Assembly: GCF_019925205.1 (NCBI RefSeq)
Contig: NC_083560.1
Location: forward strand, 48,902,270 to 48,966,269
Direction of reading: 5' to 3'
From: Metopolophium dirhodum
Taxonomy: Eukaryota > Arthropoda > Insecta > Hemiptera > Aphididae
DNA length: 64,000 nucleotides
Each line of letters begins with the position of its first letter. The stretch's first letter is position 1. The notes under the pieces were generated by a model. It saw nothing but the letters and a program-made list of their open reading frames with translations, ran no database searches and had not been told where the DNA came from. Shown in pieces: positions 49,208 through 60,015 of the stretch. The translations under genes and the position numbers were made by a program.

Positions 49208-50946
49208 AAAAAAGGTGGATAAGTGGATGTCGCTCTGCTGTACAGTAGGTTACAAGTGGGTCACTGTAATGGATGGTGTTAAATTTGAATTCAATGATAT
49301 AATATCATTGTAGAAGAAAAACGATTCTGAGCGAAAACAGTCAGTCAGCCTATGATTTTACCAAGTATATTTGATGATGTTATTGTGAATAAAGTAATTT
49401 ATATATAACCTATTTACGTGGAGCCTTTTTTTAAATTTTCAATCCTTAGCCATAAAAGTTAAACATTTTATACATTTTTAATTACAAAATAATTAATAAA
49501 TTATAAATATGATAAATGGTGTCAAAATTTGAACTTTAAATGCTTATAAAAAAAAAATTGTGCCTATATATTTTTAATATTTTTCAACTGCTATTAGAAC
49601 GATATATCAGGAGCCTTCTATTAAATTTTCAAGCTTTTTTACTCAACAGATAAAATTTTATTGATATTTATAGAAAAACAACTAAAAAAATTGAAAACTG
49701 ACAATGTCCGTAAACAGTTCAAAAAGAGTCAAAATATTTGGAAAATTTTATGGTGTATAGAAAATGCTTATATAAACATTCAGTCAAAGTTTCATGTCCC
49801 TACGGTCATTTATTTTGGAGTTACACCAAAAACCAAAATTGATTTTCTCGAAAACAAATTTTGCGTAAAAATTCCCGTTTTTCCTTAAATTTTCTTTTGT
49901 TTTTCACGTCGCTTGTGAAAACTACTGGGAAATTTTTACTTTTGACCCCCCAAAGTACTAACTAGATTCACTTTCCTATCAGAAAAGTTACTATTGAAGA
50001 AAATCCAAGCACTTTTACTGTCCTAAAAGGTGATGACAGACACAAAAATAAAAAAAAATAAAAAAAAACACACATCATTATAAAATCAATACATTCATCG
50101 CTTCGCTCAGAATCTAAAATGACATTATAGTTAAAAATTTATAAAATATTAAACTTTTATAGCTGAGGATTGAAAATTAAAAACGAGGTTGCACGTAAGT
50201 AGTTAATTCTGTAACCAAAAAATCTAAAAATATACAGAAACACAGTTTTAGATTCTGAGCGAAGAGATGAGTGTATTGATTTTACAATGATGTGTGTGTT
50301 TTTTTTTTGTTTCTGTCATCACCTTTTAGGACAGTAAAAGTGCTTGGATTTTCTTGAATGTTTGTATTAGCATTTACTATACACGATAAAATTTTAAAAA
50401 TTTGACTCTTTTTGAGCCTCTTACTGACATTGTCAGTTTTCAATTTTTTTAGTTTTGTTTTCTATAAATATCAATAAAATTTTATTTGTTGGGGAAAAAA
50501 GCGTGAAAATGTAATGCAAGGCTCCTAGTATATCGTTACAATAGCAGTTGAAAAATATTAAAAATACATAGGCACAATTTTTTTTTTATAAGCATTAAAC
50601 AAAGTTCAAATTTTCACAAAATTTATCAAATTTATAATTTAATAATTATTTTATAGTTAAAAATTTATAAAATGTTCAACTTTTATAGCTAAGGATTGAA
50701 AATTGAAAATAAAGCTCCACGTAAATAGGTTATATATAAATTACTTCATTCACAATAATATCATCAAATATACTTGGTAATATTATAGGCTGACTGACCG
50801 TTTTCGCTCAGAATCGTTTTTCTTATACATCAATTCAAATTTAACACCATCCATTACAGTGACCCACTTGTAACCTTCTGTACAGCAGAGCGACATCCAC
50901 TTACCCACCTTTTTTTTATTGTTATTTTAAGTTAAAATTTGGAAGA
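49208..50946. mobile_element. Foldback element copy 2
   Basis: It runs nearly collinear with 17782-20060, from AGGTGGATAAGTGGATGTCG on the left to CGACATCCACTTACCCACCT on the right, but lacks the internal tandem duplication of about 555 bp. The outer arms (about 49215-49740 with about 50400-50910) are inverted repeats, and the inner module pair is at 50002-50118 and 50252-50360. Very high similarity to copy 1, 31 kb away, suggests recent transposition or gene conversion. No coding role is supported. Confidence 0.8.
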
Positions 50947-51071
50947 ACTTAAGTTTAAATAACCAATAATAATGATTTTAGTTATTTAGTAGTAATTTTA
51001 TAATATTAATTCGACTTACCGTATAAAAAATAATAACAATAATAACAAGACAAATATAATATATAATAACC

Positions 51072-51824
51072 GGTGTATTCGAATTGGTTCCGAAACGTCC
51101 GAATATTGGTTCCCGGTTTGTTACAAAAGGTGTATTCGAATTGGTTCCCGGGTTGTTACTAAGGGTGTATCCGAGTTGGTTCCGAGTTCCATGGTTAAAG
51201 CATTTTAAATTTTCCTTCCAATTTTATACAGACTTAGGACTGTCCACATATTAATATTATGCAGGTATGGTTACAAATAAATTATGCATTTTGTAATAAG
51301 CTACTTTTATTTTTAATCAAATATCTTTTAATTTTTAAATAAACATGGTAGAATAATGAATAATATTATAATAATAAAAATAATGATTTTTTTAATTCAA
51401 AATATAAAATAAAATTTAATATATTATAACAATAAAATATTAACACAAATAAAAACGAAAATACAATTACTACACGTTTACTCTGCGGTTATTGCGGTGG
51501 ATTACTGAATGCCGTTGATACCGACTAACAAGTAACGAGTCGATATCCGTCCATATCAATAATATAACATCAGTTTTATCACAGTTTCTATCTTAATGAC
51601 AATTTAGTTCATTTTATTTAGCCGTAATTATAAAGATGGGAAATTGTTAAATAATATTATGAGATTGTATTTTGACTTTTTCAAAAGTGTTTATCAGGAA
51701 CCAATTCCGATGTGTACCGCCTATCTAGAATACCGGGAACCTATTCGGATGTGTGTGGCTTGGTTTGTCGGGAACCAATTCGGATGTCGATTTTCAGGTA
51801 TGGGAACCAATTCGGATGCAGACA
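51072..51824. mobile_element. Element with GAATTGGTTCCC motif, inserted in foldback DNA
   Basis: The left region repeats GTATTCGAATTGGTTCC three times (51073, 51131, 51167 areas). The right region has the inverse GGAACCAATTCGGATG at about 51699, 51770 and 51803. Flanks TAATAACC (51064-51071) and AAATAACC (51825-51832) match at seven of eight positions. An uninterrupted related site exists at 20459-20490 in the other foldback copy, which supports insertion. Exact tips are uncertain by a base or two. Confidence 0.7.
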
Positions 51825-51832
51825 AAATAACC

Positions 51833-51965
51833 ACGATGGCAAACCATCTCCGCTCAGAATCGTGATCTTATATCATTGAAATAAATAAATTTAATACCAT
51901 TCATTATACAGTGACCCACTTGTACCTTACTGTACAGCAGGCGACATCCACTTATCAACCTTTTT
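51833..51965. repeat. Foldback terminus, right part
   Basis: CATCTCCGCTCAGAATCG to CGACATCCACTTATCAACC is the right terminus of a foldback copy whose inner part lies left of the 51072-51824 insertion (about 50990-51071). Confidence 0.7.
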
Positions 51966-53296
51966 TCCCCTAATTATTTTAAATTGATGATTGAAGCATT
52001 TATTTTTGCTCCAAAAGTACCTGTGTTATGAGTTATCAAGATAATTTTAACTAAATAAAATTAACCATTGACATATAAATATATAATGCATTATAGATTA
52101 ATCATCTTTTAACTTATCTAGATACCTAATTATGTTCTAATAGTTAATACTTACATTGAATAATTTAATAGTTATTTAACTAAGATAAAATTACGCTTAC
52201 CTGGATAAATGTATATAATTTTTCTTGATGTGATGATTCACAAAAAAAACATGTCATTGTATAATACATTCAACGGAGCGAATCTAACTTAGAATCTAAA
52301 ATAAATTTGAAACCGTGGGAATCGTACGTTCATTATTAAAAAAATAGAAAATAATATGGTACCTAGGGACTAACATTTATTATTATTTACTTGTAAGTGA
52401 GCCCCTCAAAATGTTGCCGTTATATAATAAGAGTGAAGGACATGAAATTATACCACCGGATTGACCTACATAAATATATATAAATAACCCGATTGCATTC
52501 GATTTGATGTGGAATGTTGCCATTTATGAATAGGCACTATATTATAAGTTAAGTTTAAATTTTCCTAAATAATAACCAAGCATTTTGAAACTATATTATT
52601 AACATATTTCTACATTATTATTATAAATGGTTTATATAATATAGTACTAGTTTTAAAATTGACTGGAAAAAGCTATGCATGTGGTTATGTGGATTCTTAA
52701 ACTAGTCAATCTGACAATCTTTTAAGAGGACAAGTGCGTGGCAAATTTTGCGATCAACAGATCGCTAACACAACTATAGTATAAATATTTGAGTAAATTT
52801 ATCTAAAATTTAAAGGTAAGATTGTTATCTAGTTCATCCCATAGGCTTTTTGATATATTTTAATTTTAAAGTTATTTCTGAGTATTTTAAAATTGTAAAT
52901 TGTTTGTATATCTTAAAAACTCATAACTCGCTTTGAAATAATTTAAATATAACAAAAAGCCTATGAGATGCCCCAGATAATAATCTAATCTTTAAATTTT
53001 ATAAAAGGAAATTCACTTTAATTTTTAAACAAACAGACTTCAACAGTTAAACGTGATCTGCCGAGCGTAAAATTTACAATGTTATGCATTTGTAAGACGG
53101 AGACAACAATTCCCCGTGTAACGTCCTGTTAAATTAATTATGGAAAATGTACAAACTAGTTATGTTAAAAAGTTAAAACCTTCGTTCATAAATAATCAAA
53201 TTAATAAATTTAATTGTGTGTATATAACTTCTTGCACGGGTTTTTAAAAATGTAAAAAACTACAAATCAATACCTCAGTATAGTTTTACAAATACT
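51966..53296. other. AT-rich DNA, no gene seen
   Basis: No gene was recognised. A decayed foldback-module end occurs near 52230-52305 (GTCATTGTATAATACATTCA, then GAGCGAATCTAACTTAGAATC). Confidence 0.45.
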
Positions 53297-53367
53297 CTAC
53301 CCAGACAGCATTTTGTAATTATAATATTATAATAATATTATTAATCAAAAAATTGTTGTCTGGGTAG
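53297..53367. repeat. 71-bp hairpin, CTACCCAGACA stem
   Basis: CTACCCAGACA (53297-53307) is the exact inverse of TGTCTGGGTAG (53357-53367). Inside, GCATTTTGTAATT opposite AAAAAATTGT continues imperfect pairing towards an AT-rich loop. Size and shape resemble a microRNA precursor, but a tiny inverted-repeat element is equally possible. Confidence 0.6.
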
Positions 53368-53387
53368 TGATATTTTAGTGCGATAGT

Positions 53388-54757
53388 TTTAGATTCTGAG
53401 CGAAGCGATGAATGTATTGATTTTACAATGTGTTTTATTAAAAATTTATTTTTTATTATTTTATTTTTTGTGTCTGTCATCACCTTTTAGGACAATAAAT
53501 ATGAACATTTTATAAATTATTAACTACAAAAAATTTTTAAAAAATTTTCGTAAAAATTCGGTAAAAAAATGTGCATTTTTATTTTTATATTTTTCAACTG
53601 CTATAGCAACAATAAATCAAGAGCCTTGTATTCAATTTTCATATTTTTTGACCCAACAAATAAAATTTTATTGACAATCATAAAAAAATTTTAATTTAAA
53701 ATGACCGCAAAAATCTCAAAAAGAGTCAATATTGTGACTGGGTTTTTAATATTTTTCAATTGCAATGTAAAAATATATTAGGCGCCTTGCATTAAATTTT
53801 CACTCATTATTACCCAACAAATAATATTTTTAAAAACTAAAAAAATTGAAAACCGACATGTCCGTAAACAGCTCAAAAAGAGTCAAAATATTTTCAAAAT
53901 TGAATGGTGTAAAGAAAATGAAAATATAAACATTCAGTATAATTTTCATGTATCTACAATTATTTGTTTTTGGATAACAAGAAAATAACAAAATAACTAC
54001 ATGAGAAATCGAGTGAGTATCCAATATTGTAAAAATATGAACTTAATAAATAAAAATTTTATTTGATTTGCTTGTAGACATTTTTTTTTAAATTAAGGTA
54101 GACAAACTTATGAGGAAGCTTGTATTACGTTTTTTATGAATTTCTAACTCAATATAATTCTCACATTTTTCGTGAATTTGAAGTATTTTGTCAATATTTT
54201 AACTATAAATTGTGACTAAGGATTATTAATATTTTTCAAATGTCATTTTGACAATGTAGAAAGAGTCTAGTATTAAATATTCAAGATTTTTTACCCAACA
54301 AATAAAGTTTTATTGACATTCGTAGAAAAAAAGACTAATAAAATTGGAAACTGAAATTGTTCCTAAACAGTTCAAAACAAAATTTAAAATTAATTTGAAC
54401 ATTTTACCGTGTATAGAAAATTCAAATTTAAACGACCATTAAAAATTGCATGTACATACGTTCATACGTTTAGGGTTACACCAAAAAAGGTTTTGTCGAA
54501 ATTCCCGTTTTCCCTTAATTTGTATGTTGTTTATCCCGGCGCTTTTGAAAACTATTGGGAATTTAAATTTAAATTTTGATCTCCCGAATTCACCCGCTAG
54601 ATTAACTTTAACATCGAACAAGATACTGTTGAAGAAAATCGAAGTAGTTTTAGTGCCGCAGATGGCGATGACAGACACAAAAAAAAAAAATATAGAAATA
54701 AAAAACAACACACATTATTGTAAAATCAATACATTCATCGCTCCACTCAAAATCTAA
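53388..54757. mobile_element. Foldback-family element bounded by the inner module
   Basis: The left end TAGATTCTGAGCGAAGCGAT and the right end CATTCATCGCTCCACTCAAA...ATCTA are inverted. Next to them are the ACCTTTTAGGACA segment (left) and a decayed inverse (right, GATGGCGATGACAGACAC). The interior matches parts of 17460-18780. Open frames here are repeat-derived. This copy indicates that the inner module can act as an element terminus by itself. Confidence 0.6.
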
Positions 54758-57340
54758 AATGAAACTCAATAAATTTTAATATTTTTAATATAGTCGTAAA
54801 TATGCTTGGGCAAAATTGCAAAACAACAAGTAGGTACGCAAGTTACATAAGTTTCATCAACTTCAAAATATTTAATTATGTAGGTATAAAATGTAAGACG
54901 TTATAACAAGTCAAACACCTAGAGTTAATGGAAATCTGGCAACATTGCACAAAAATCATAGGTAAAAAACGTACGTAATCGTATAGGCAGTTACTTACGC
55001 AGGTATACGCAAATACGCAATTGTTTTCTTCCAGAATTCATACCTTTGGCGCTTCCGAATACTGAAATTGTGTACCGATTACCTGTGACTACTAGGGGCC
55101 CATCCGACGGTGTGCGTGTGCGAGGCAGTCGGTATATGCGCTGAACGATGGAGCGGCCGATAATGGCAAACGCTACTACAATACGTCCTAATCTTTTAAC
55201 GATTACGATAAATTTACATAATTAGTTATTCTTAATTTTAATAATGCCTATAATTAGTATAATTAACTCATTAATAAACCTTTAACCAACATCACTGACC
55301 AGCAGTACCCGATAACCCGAATAGCCACGCACGGACTTCAGACAAACAATCTTTGATTTTTTTTATTATTATTTTATTGCTTATACGGAGGCCAACATAT
55401 TGGACTGATTCGCGTTTCCCAGCTACTAGGGACCCATAAAACGAAGTGTGTGCCCGAGTTTTAGAACAGGTATTGTAATTCAGTTTAGGCGTCCGAATCA
55501 TTCAATATTATTATTCGATACTTTTATTTGTTTTAATTTTGATGTGGGCGATTTAATCTTTCTTTTTTTTGATTAATCTGGAGCTTGCACACAAATTTTC
55601 TTATGTATCAATACTATTATACTTGTTTACGTATTAGAGTGTGAGCAACGAGCGTAGCGGTGAGTGTATTGATATTACAATTATGTAGGTATGTTTTTTA
55701 TTTGTGATGTATTTGTATTTAATTTTTAATTTGTTTGTAAACCAAGGTCTTAATATTTTTTTTTAATTTATACGTTAATTAAGCAATATTTCAAAGAAAT
55801 CAATAATTTTCTTCCATTTTTAAGACAGGTGCATTCACAGCTGCGTCGTATATCGGGTCTTGCGTGGGCGTGGTAACCATGGTTACAAACTTACAACTAT
55901 AGTAACCATATTGGCTTAAAAGTTGAATTGTCGTCAATTCTTGGTATACTCGGTTCATAAATTGCAACTTGATTTGGTTAAAATGTATTATGAAAAAATT
56001 GTATAAACGTATGATGATATCCTGTATACCAAGTCTAAATGAATAATTGTTTTTGTTTGCAATTCTTTCATTTTTTCTTGTAATATAATTGATATATAAT
56101 TGATGTACCACACGCCCATGGACATCAAACGTCGGAAATTGAACTAATTATGATTGTCAGAGCTGAAACAACAGATTAAAACATCTCGTGGGTGTACAGC
56201 GTATCCTAGTGTATCCTAAAATATAGAAGTTAATTGATAAAATGTGATAACAAAAAGTATTGATATAGCAAAAAAGAACCGGTTGAACAGTTTTTACGAA
56301 GTATAATCACACATTTTATACAAAACGAAGTAAAAAATATAAGCAGTCAATAATAATACTATAATAGTTGTATAATAATAATCGGGAATAAAATATAATT
56401 TGTATTTAATTATTTATCTTAGGACTTTTTTACCTTTACGCATATTACAGTTATTATTAAGTTGACCAGATGTACCTTTTTGTCAACCAGCATGAACTGT
56501 TTACATATATTTTAAGAAGTACCTACTATTTTTATGTATGCTCCCTCTAACCACTTTTTTGCAATACAATAATATTTGTGTAATTGTATACATATTTGTA
56601 ACTACGATAATAGTATAATACATAATTAGCTTGACATTTCCGGTTGACATGTAGAATTGGATGTTAGATTGGATTTTTTTCAGCTAACCTAACTTATATT
56701 GGATGGTAAAAACATTTACTCACGCACATTAAAACTGAAATACCTAATTATTAATTGTTATAGACATTAGTTATTGATTTATAAGTGACATAATATTGAA
56801 GCCATTGAGGATATAGCGTGAGCTCATACTATAAGCTGGGACAAAAATAATTGCACCCAATATAAATTTATTTTAGATGTAATAAATTACACCCAAAATA
56901 TTTCAGAAATAAATGTCTATGTTGTACCATGGATTATGATTTATGAATACTTAATATTTATGTATCCACATTGTACCCTAGGAAAGCTGTTTTCAATTAG
57001 TATTATTTTTATGATAGCCATTAAATATTCCAGAGAACACCACGAGGAGGTGACTATCGCTGTCCTCTAAAAAATGTTTTATGGTTTAGTTAAATGGAAA
57101 TGAAAAATTTAAATTAATTTTTAATTAAATAATATGGGTCTATAATTTATATATTAAATAATTTAAAAAAAAATGTTATTATATAAATTATATAATATAT
57201 CTAGAGTAAATATTAATAATATAATAAGTTATATTCTTATTCCACCATATTAATACATTATTAAAATAGATATCTATGAACTTCTTTTGCTACCTTTTTT
57301 GGCTATTTGAACACGATAATAAGTAATACTATAGGTATAC
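54758..57340. other. AT-rich DNA with small repeat traces, no gene seen
   Basis: Related words GACTACTAGGGGCCCATCC (near 55090) and GCTACTAGGGACCCATAA (near 55422), both followed by ACG and GTGTGTGC-like sequence, suggest two copies of one repeat. A foldback-module trace (GAGCGTAGCGGTGAGTGTAT) lies near 55650. No protein gene was recognised. Confidence 0.4.
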
Positions 57341-57344
57341 ATGA

Positions 57345-57440
57345 CAAAGTTAGTACAGTGGCTTAATGGTAAGCGTTATTTAAACGACTAAGCTCTGGGA
57401 GCGTTGGAGCGGTGATCCTTCTGAATAGTCTTGAAAAATC
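57345..57440 (+). repeat. Possible tRNA-derived SINE-like fragment
   Basis: TGGCTTAATGG at 57359-57369 fits the RNA polymerase III A-box consensus, and a D-arm-like GCTTAATGGTAAGC surrounds it. The expected B box is only weakly represented by GAGCGGTGATCC (about 57408-57418). No full tRNA cloverleaf can be drawn, so an old SINE or chance are both possible. Confidence 0.25.
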
Positions 57441-58179
57441 CATCGGCCAAGTTTATGATGTGGTCTTGGAAATATTCTTTACTAATTTCGTATATACCCA
57501 TTTTAAAAATCAAAAAGTGCCAGACGTCATTACTACTAGATATATTCGTTTTACTAAGTAACTGTTAACTGTGGTCGAAATTTACAATCGCCCATAAATA
57601 CGTTAACACAGACTGGTACCTACATTTTATTTGTTTGTGTTGACGAATTTATAGATATATTTGATCAGTTTAGATAAATATTCGTATATGAAACGCCGTT
57701 AAATGAATGATAATAACTACCTATTATTTTAATATATTTTGATATTTTATATTCGGACGACCAGTGAATGTAGGACCACTAAAAATATGTGATAACTAAC
57801 GCTACATAAAGTATTACAATAAGTTATAGCGATTTAGTGATTATAATAAAATACCTACGGTATACTTGCCATAAGTTTAATATTTTCAAATTTAAATTAA
57901 TGTTCGTCTATTTATAGTTGGTTATTAATGAACAATATGAACGTCAATTCAATTTATTGAAATTATAGGAATGAGTGATAATTTTAATATATTTATAATA
58001 ATAATAGGTATTTGAATATAATAGTTAAAATATTTAATTTTAAAACCCGACAATTTAATACTGCAGACATAGTATAAGTATATTAATTTATTAATCATTA
58101 TTTAGGTAAGTACCTACTTACGGCATAATTTATGATTTTATGTAGAATGATAAAATAGTAAAATCATTTGTAAATTGTA
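57441..58179. other. AT-rich DNA, no gene seen
   Basis: No coding, RNA or bounded element was recognised. Confidence 0.45.
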
Positions 58180-58217
58180 CTGCTAAAATAGGAGTCAATA
58201 GACTCCTGTTTTAGCAG
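58180..58217. repeat. Compact 17-bp stem, 4-base loop hairpin
   Basis: CTGCTAAAATAGGAGTC (58180-58196), loop AATA, then GACTCCTGTTTTAGCAG (58201-58217). Sixteen of 17 pairs are Watson-Crick; on + strand RNA the remaining one is a U-G wobble, so the stem is unbroken. It is too short for a usual microRNA precursor. Confidence 0.85.
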
Positions 58218-58389
58218 CTTAATTGTATACCATTAAATTGTAATATAACCACTTTCAAATGGCAATATAGGTAGATACTAGATACAAGTAGTTAGTAGGT
58301 ATGCAATTTAATTTTAATATTACAGTAAATTTATATACTAACAAACTTAAAGGTCTTAAAGTTATCTATAATAATGGTAATAATTACCT

Positions 58390-58900
58390 CAGGGCTTGCA
58401 AACGTTATAATAACGTTATAATTATAATGTTTTATTTGATTGAAATTGGTAAACGTAATTATAACGGAAAGCGATAGTCAAAAATAATTAAATACCGCAA
58501 AATAAAACATAACGATTAACAAAATATATTATATATCATTGAACTGTTAACGCAAAACGTAATTTATAGAATATCATTGGACGAAAAATAACACATAACG
58601 AAATAATTTTAATTCCATTTATTTAATAGTTATATTGGTTTCGTAGAAATATTTATTTCATGCATACGGACATTAGAATTGATTATATTATATTTCGTAT
58701 CCGGGCCATTAGCTGCCCGCATTAGTTATTAATAACTTATTATTAATATATTTAATAAGTATTAACACTATTGTAAATAACGATAAACGCAAAAATTTTG
58801 TAACGTTTTCATTGTAAATAACATAAAATGGAATTTATTTTGTTCAATTAAATTAAATCCAATAAATTGTACATTAAACTTTTAAAGTTTTAAATTTATA
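58390..58900 (+). mobile_element. hAT-like end with ATAACG motif, truncated
   Basis: CAGGGCTTGCAAACGTTATA begins a stretch rich in ATAACG, TAACG and AACGTA words continuing to about 58620, with further TAACG/AACG words near 58780-58810. No inverse end (GCAAGCCCTG) is present downstream, so the right limit is a guess. Confidence 0.5.
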
Positions 58901-59597
58901 ATTTTTATAGTTTACATAAAAATATTAGCATACTAACTATAGATTGCACAAAAATTAAAATTTACCAATTTTCAAATTTTTTAATTTTTTTTTTTTTTAG
59001 TTTATTTACCTTTAAACACGGATATTTATCTTTCTTTTACAATTGATAATGGGGCAATTTACACTAATAATAAAGCTAACAACACAAACTTGGTTCTACT
59101 CAGTGTTGATCATTATATGGATAAATAATTAATTTATAATCGATAATCATATTATTTTTTATTGATAAAACCAGACCGTTAGGGTGGGTGGTCTCCGTTG
59201 TATACCTGAACGGTGTCTCTCCTATTCGTATAAAGTAAATTAGTTAGTTTTTGTGAGTCATCTTATTTAAATATTGAAAAAAATTGTCAGACGTTGCCTA
59301 TAATAGTACTCTTGTAAATTCAATATGGTAAACAAGCGTTGACAACTTATTTAAAAAAGTAAGTTTACATTTTGTAATAATAAAAACTATGTTAATATCG
59401 ACCTTACAATAGGTACTAATAGGATAGTTTTTTATTATGACGTAATAGTGTTGATCGTATTAATAAATAAATTATTTCTATAATTAGCGCAAGGTATGTG
59501 CTTATTAAAAAACGATAAGACAAAATATGGTGGACGAATGTGTTAAATAGTTGTGAGTTATGGGCCAGCCAGTACCTATTAATATTGCCTTAAATAT
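58901..59597. other. AT-rich DNA, no gene seen
   Basis: No gene was recognised. If the promoter proposed at 59604-59716 is real, this is the start of its first intron. Confidence 0.35.
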
Positions 59598-59603
59598 ACT
59601 TAC

Positions 59604-59716
59604 ATACTGACACGGACCCGATGAGCATGTCGATGCTGGTTGATCGTAGTCCGGTTGCAGTGTAGGTTGAGATGACAAAAAACACAACACAAACACTTTA
59701 AGTATGTCACTTTATA
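59604..59716 (-). promoter_or_regulatory. Putative promoter and small first exon (- strand)
   Basis: On the - strand a TATAAA box (59716-59711) is followed by T-rich leader sequence, an ATG at 59628-59626 with G at position -3, and a strong splice donor GTAAGTAT starting at 59603. The exon would encode Met-Leu-Ile-Gly-Ser-Val-Ser-Val and end in phase 1, like the short signal-peptide-starting first exons common in insect secreted and cuticle proteins. Downstream exons were not identified. The neighbouring CpG-rich DNA (59700-60015) supports a promoter, but this remains an inference. Confidence 0.3.
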
Positions 59717-60015
59717 AATAAGACTGGAATGGCGGAGGGTCTACCGGGTCACGCTGCCTGCGTCCCGTAGTGGTGGTTGGAGATAAGGTAGACAGGCCGC
59801 TTGTATACTGTACTTGCTACTAATGCGGGCCGCGTCACTACATTCCTGAAAAAATTGCATTCCTCGAAGCCATAATGATTAAAAACCATACGCATTGTTA
59901 TTTGTTATTCCGGGGCATGTGGCCTTTGTTTTGTATATGACAAATGCGGGCGAGGCTGGACACAGAATTTCGGGGAAGCGCGTATATCATCGTCGTCGTG
60001 GTCGTGATCTAAGTA
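59717..60015. promoter_or_regulatory. CpG-rich patch upstream of the putative - strand promoter
   Basis: A 300-base patch with many CpG steps (CGGAGGG, CCGGGTCACG, GCGGGCCGCG, CGTCGTCGTGGTCGTG) stands out from the AT-rich background. It contains no convincing open frame, so regulatory DNA is the simplest reading. Confidence 0.35.
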
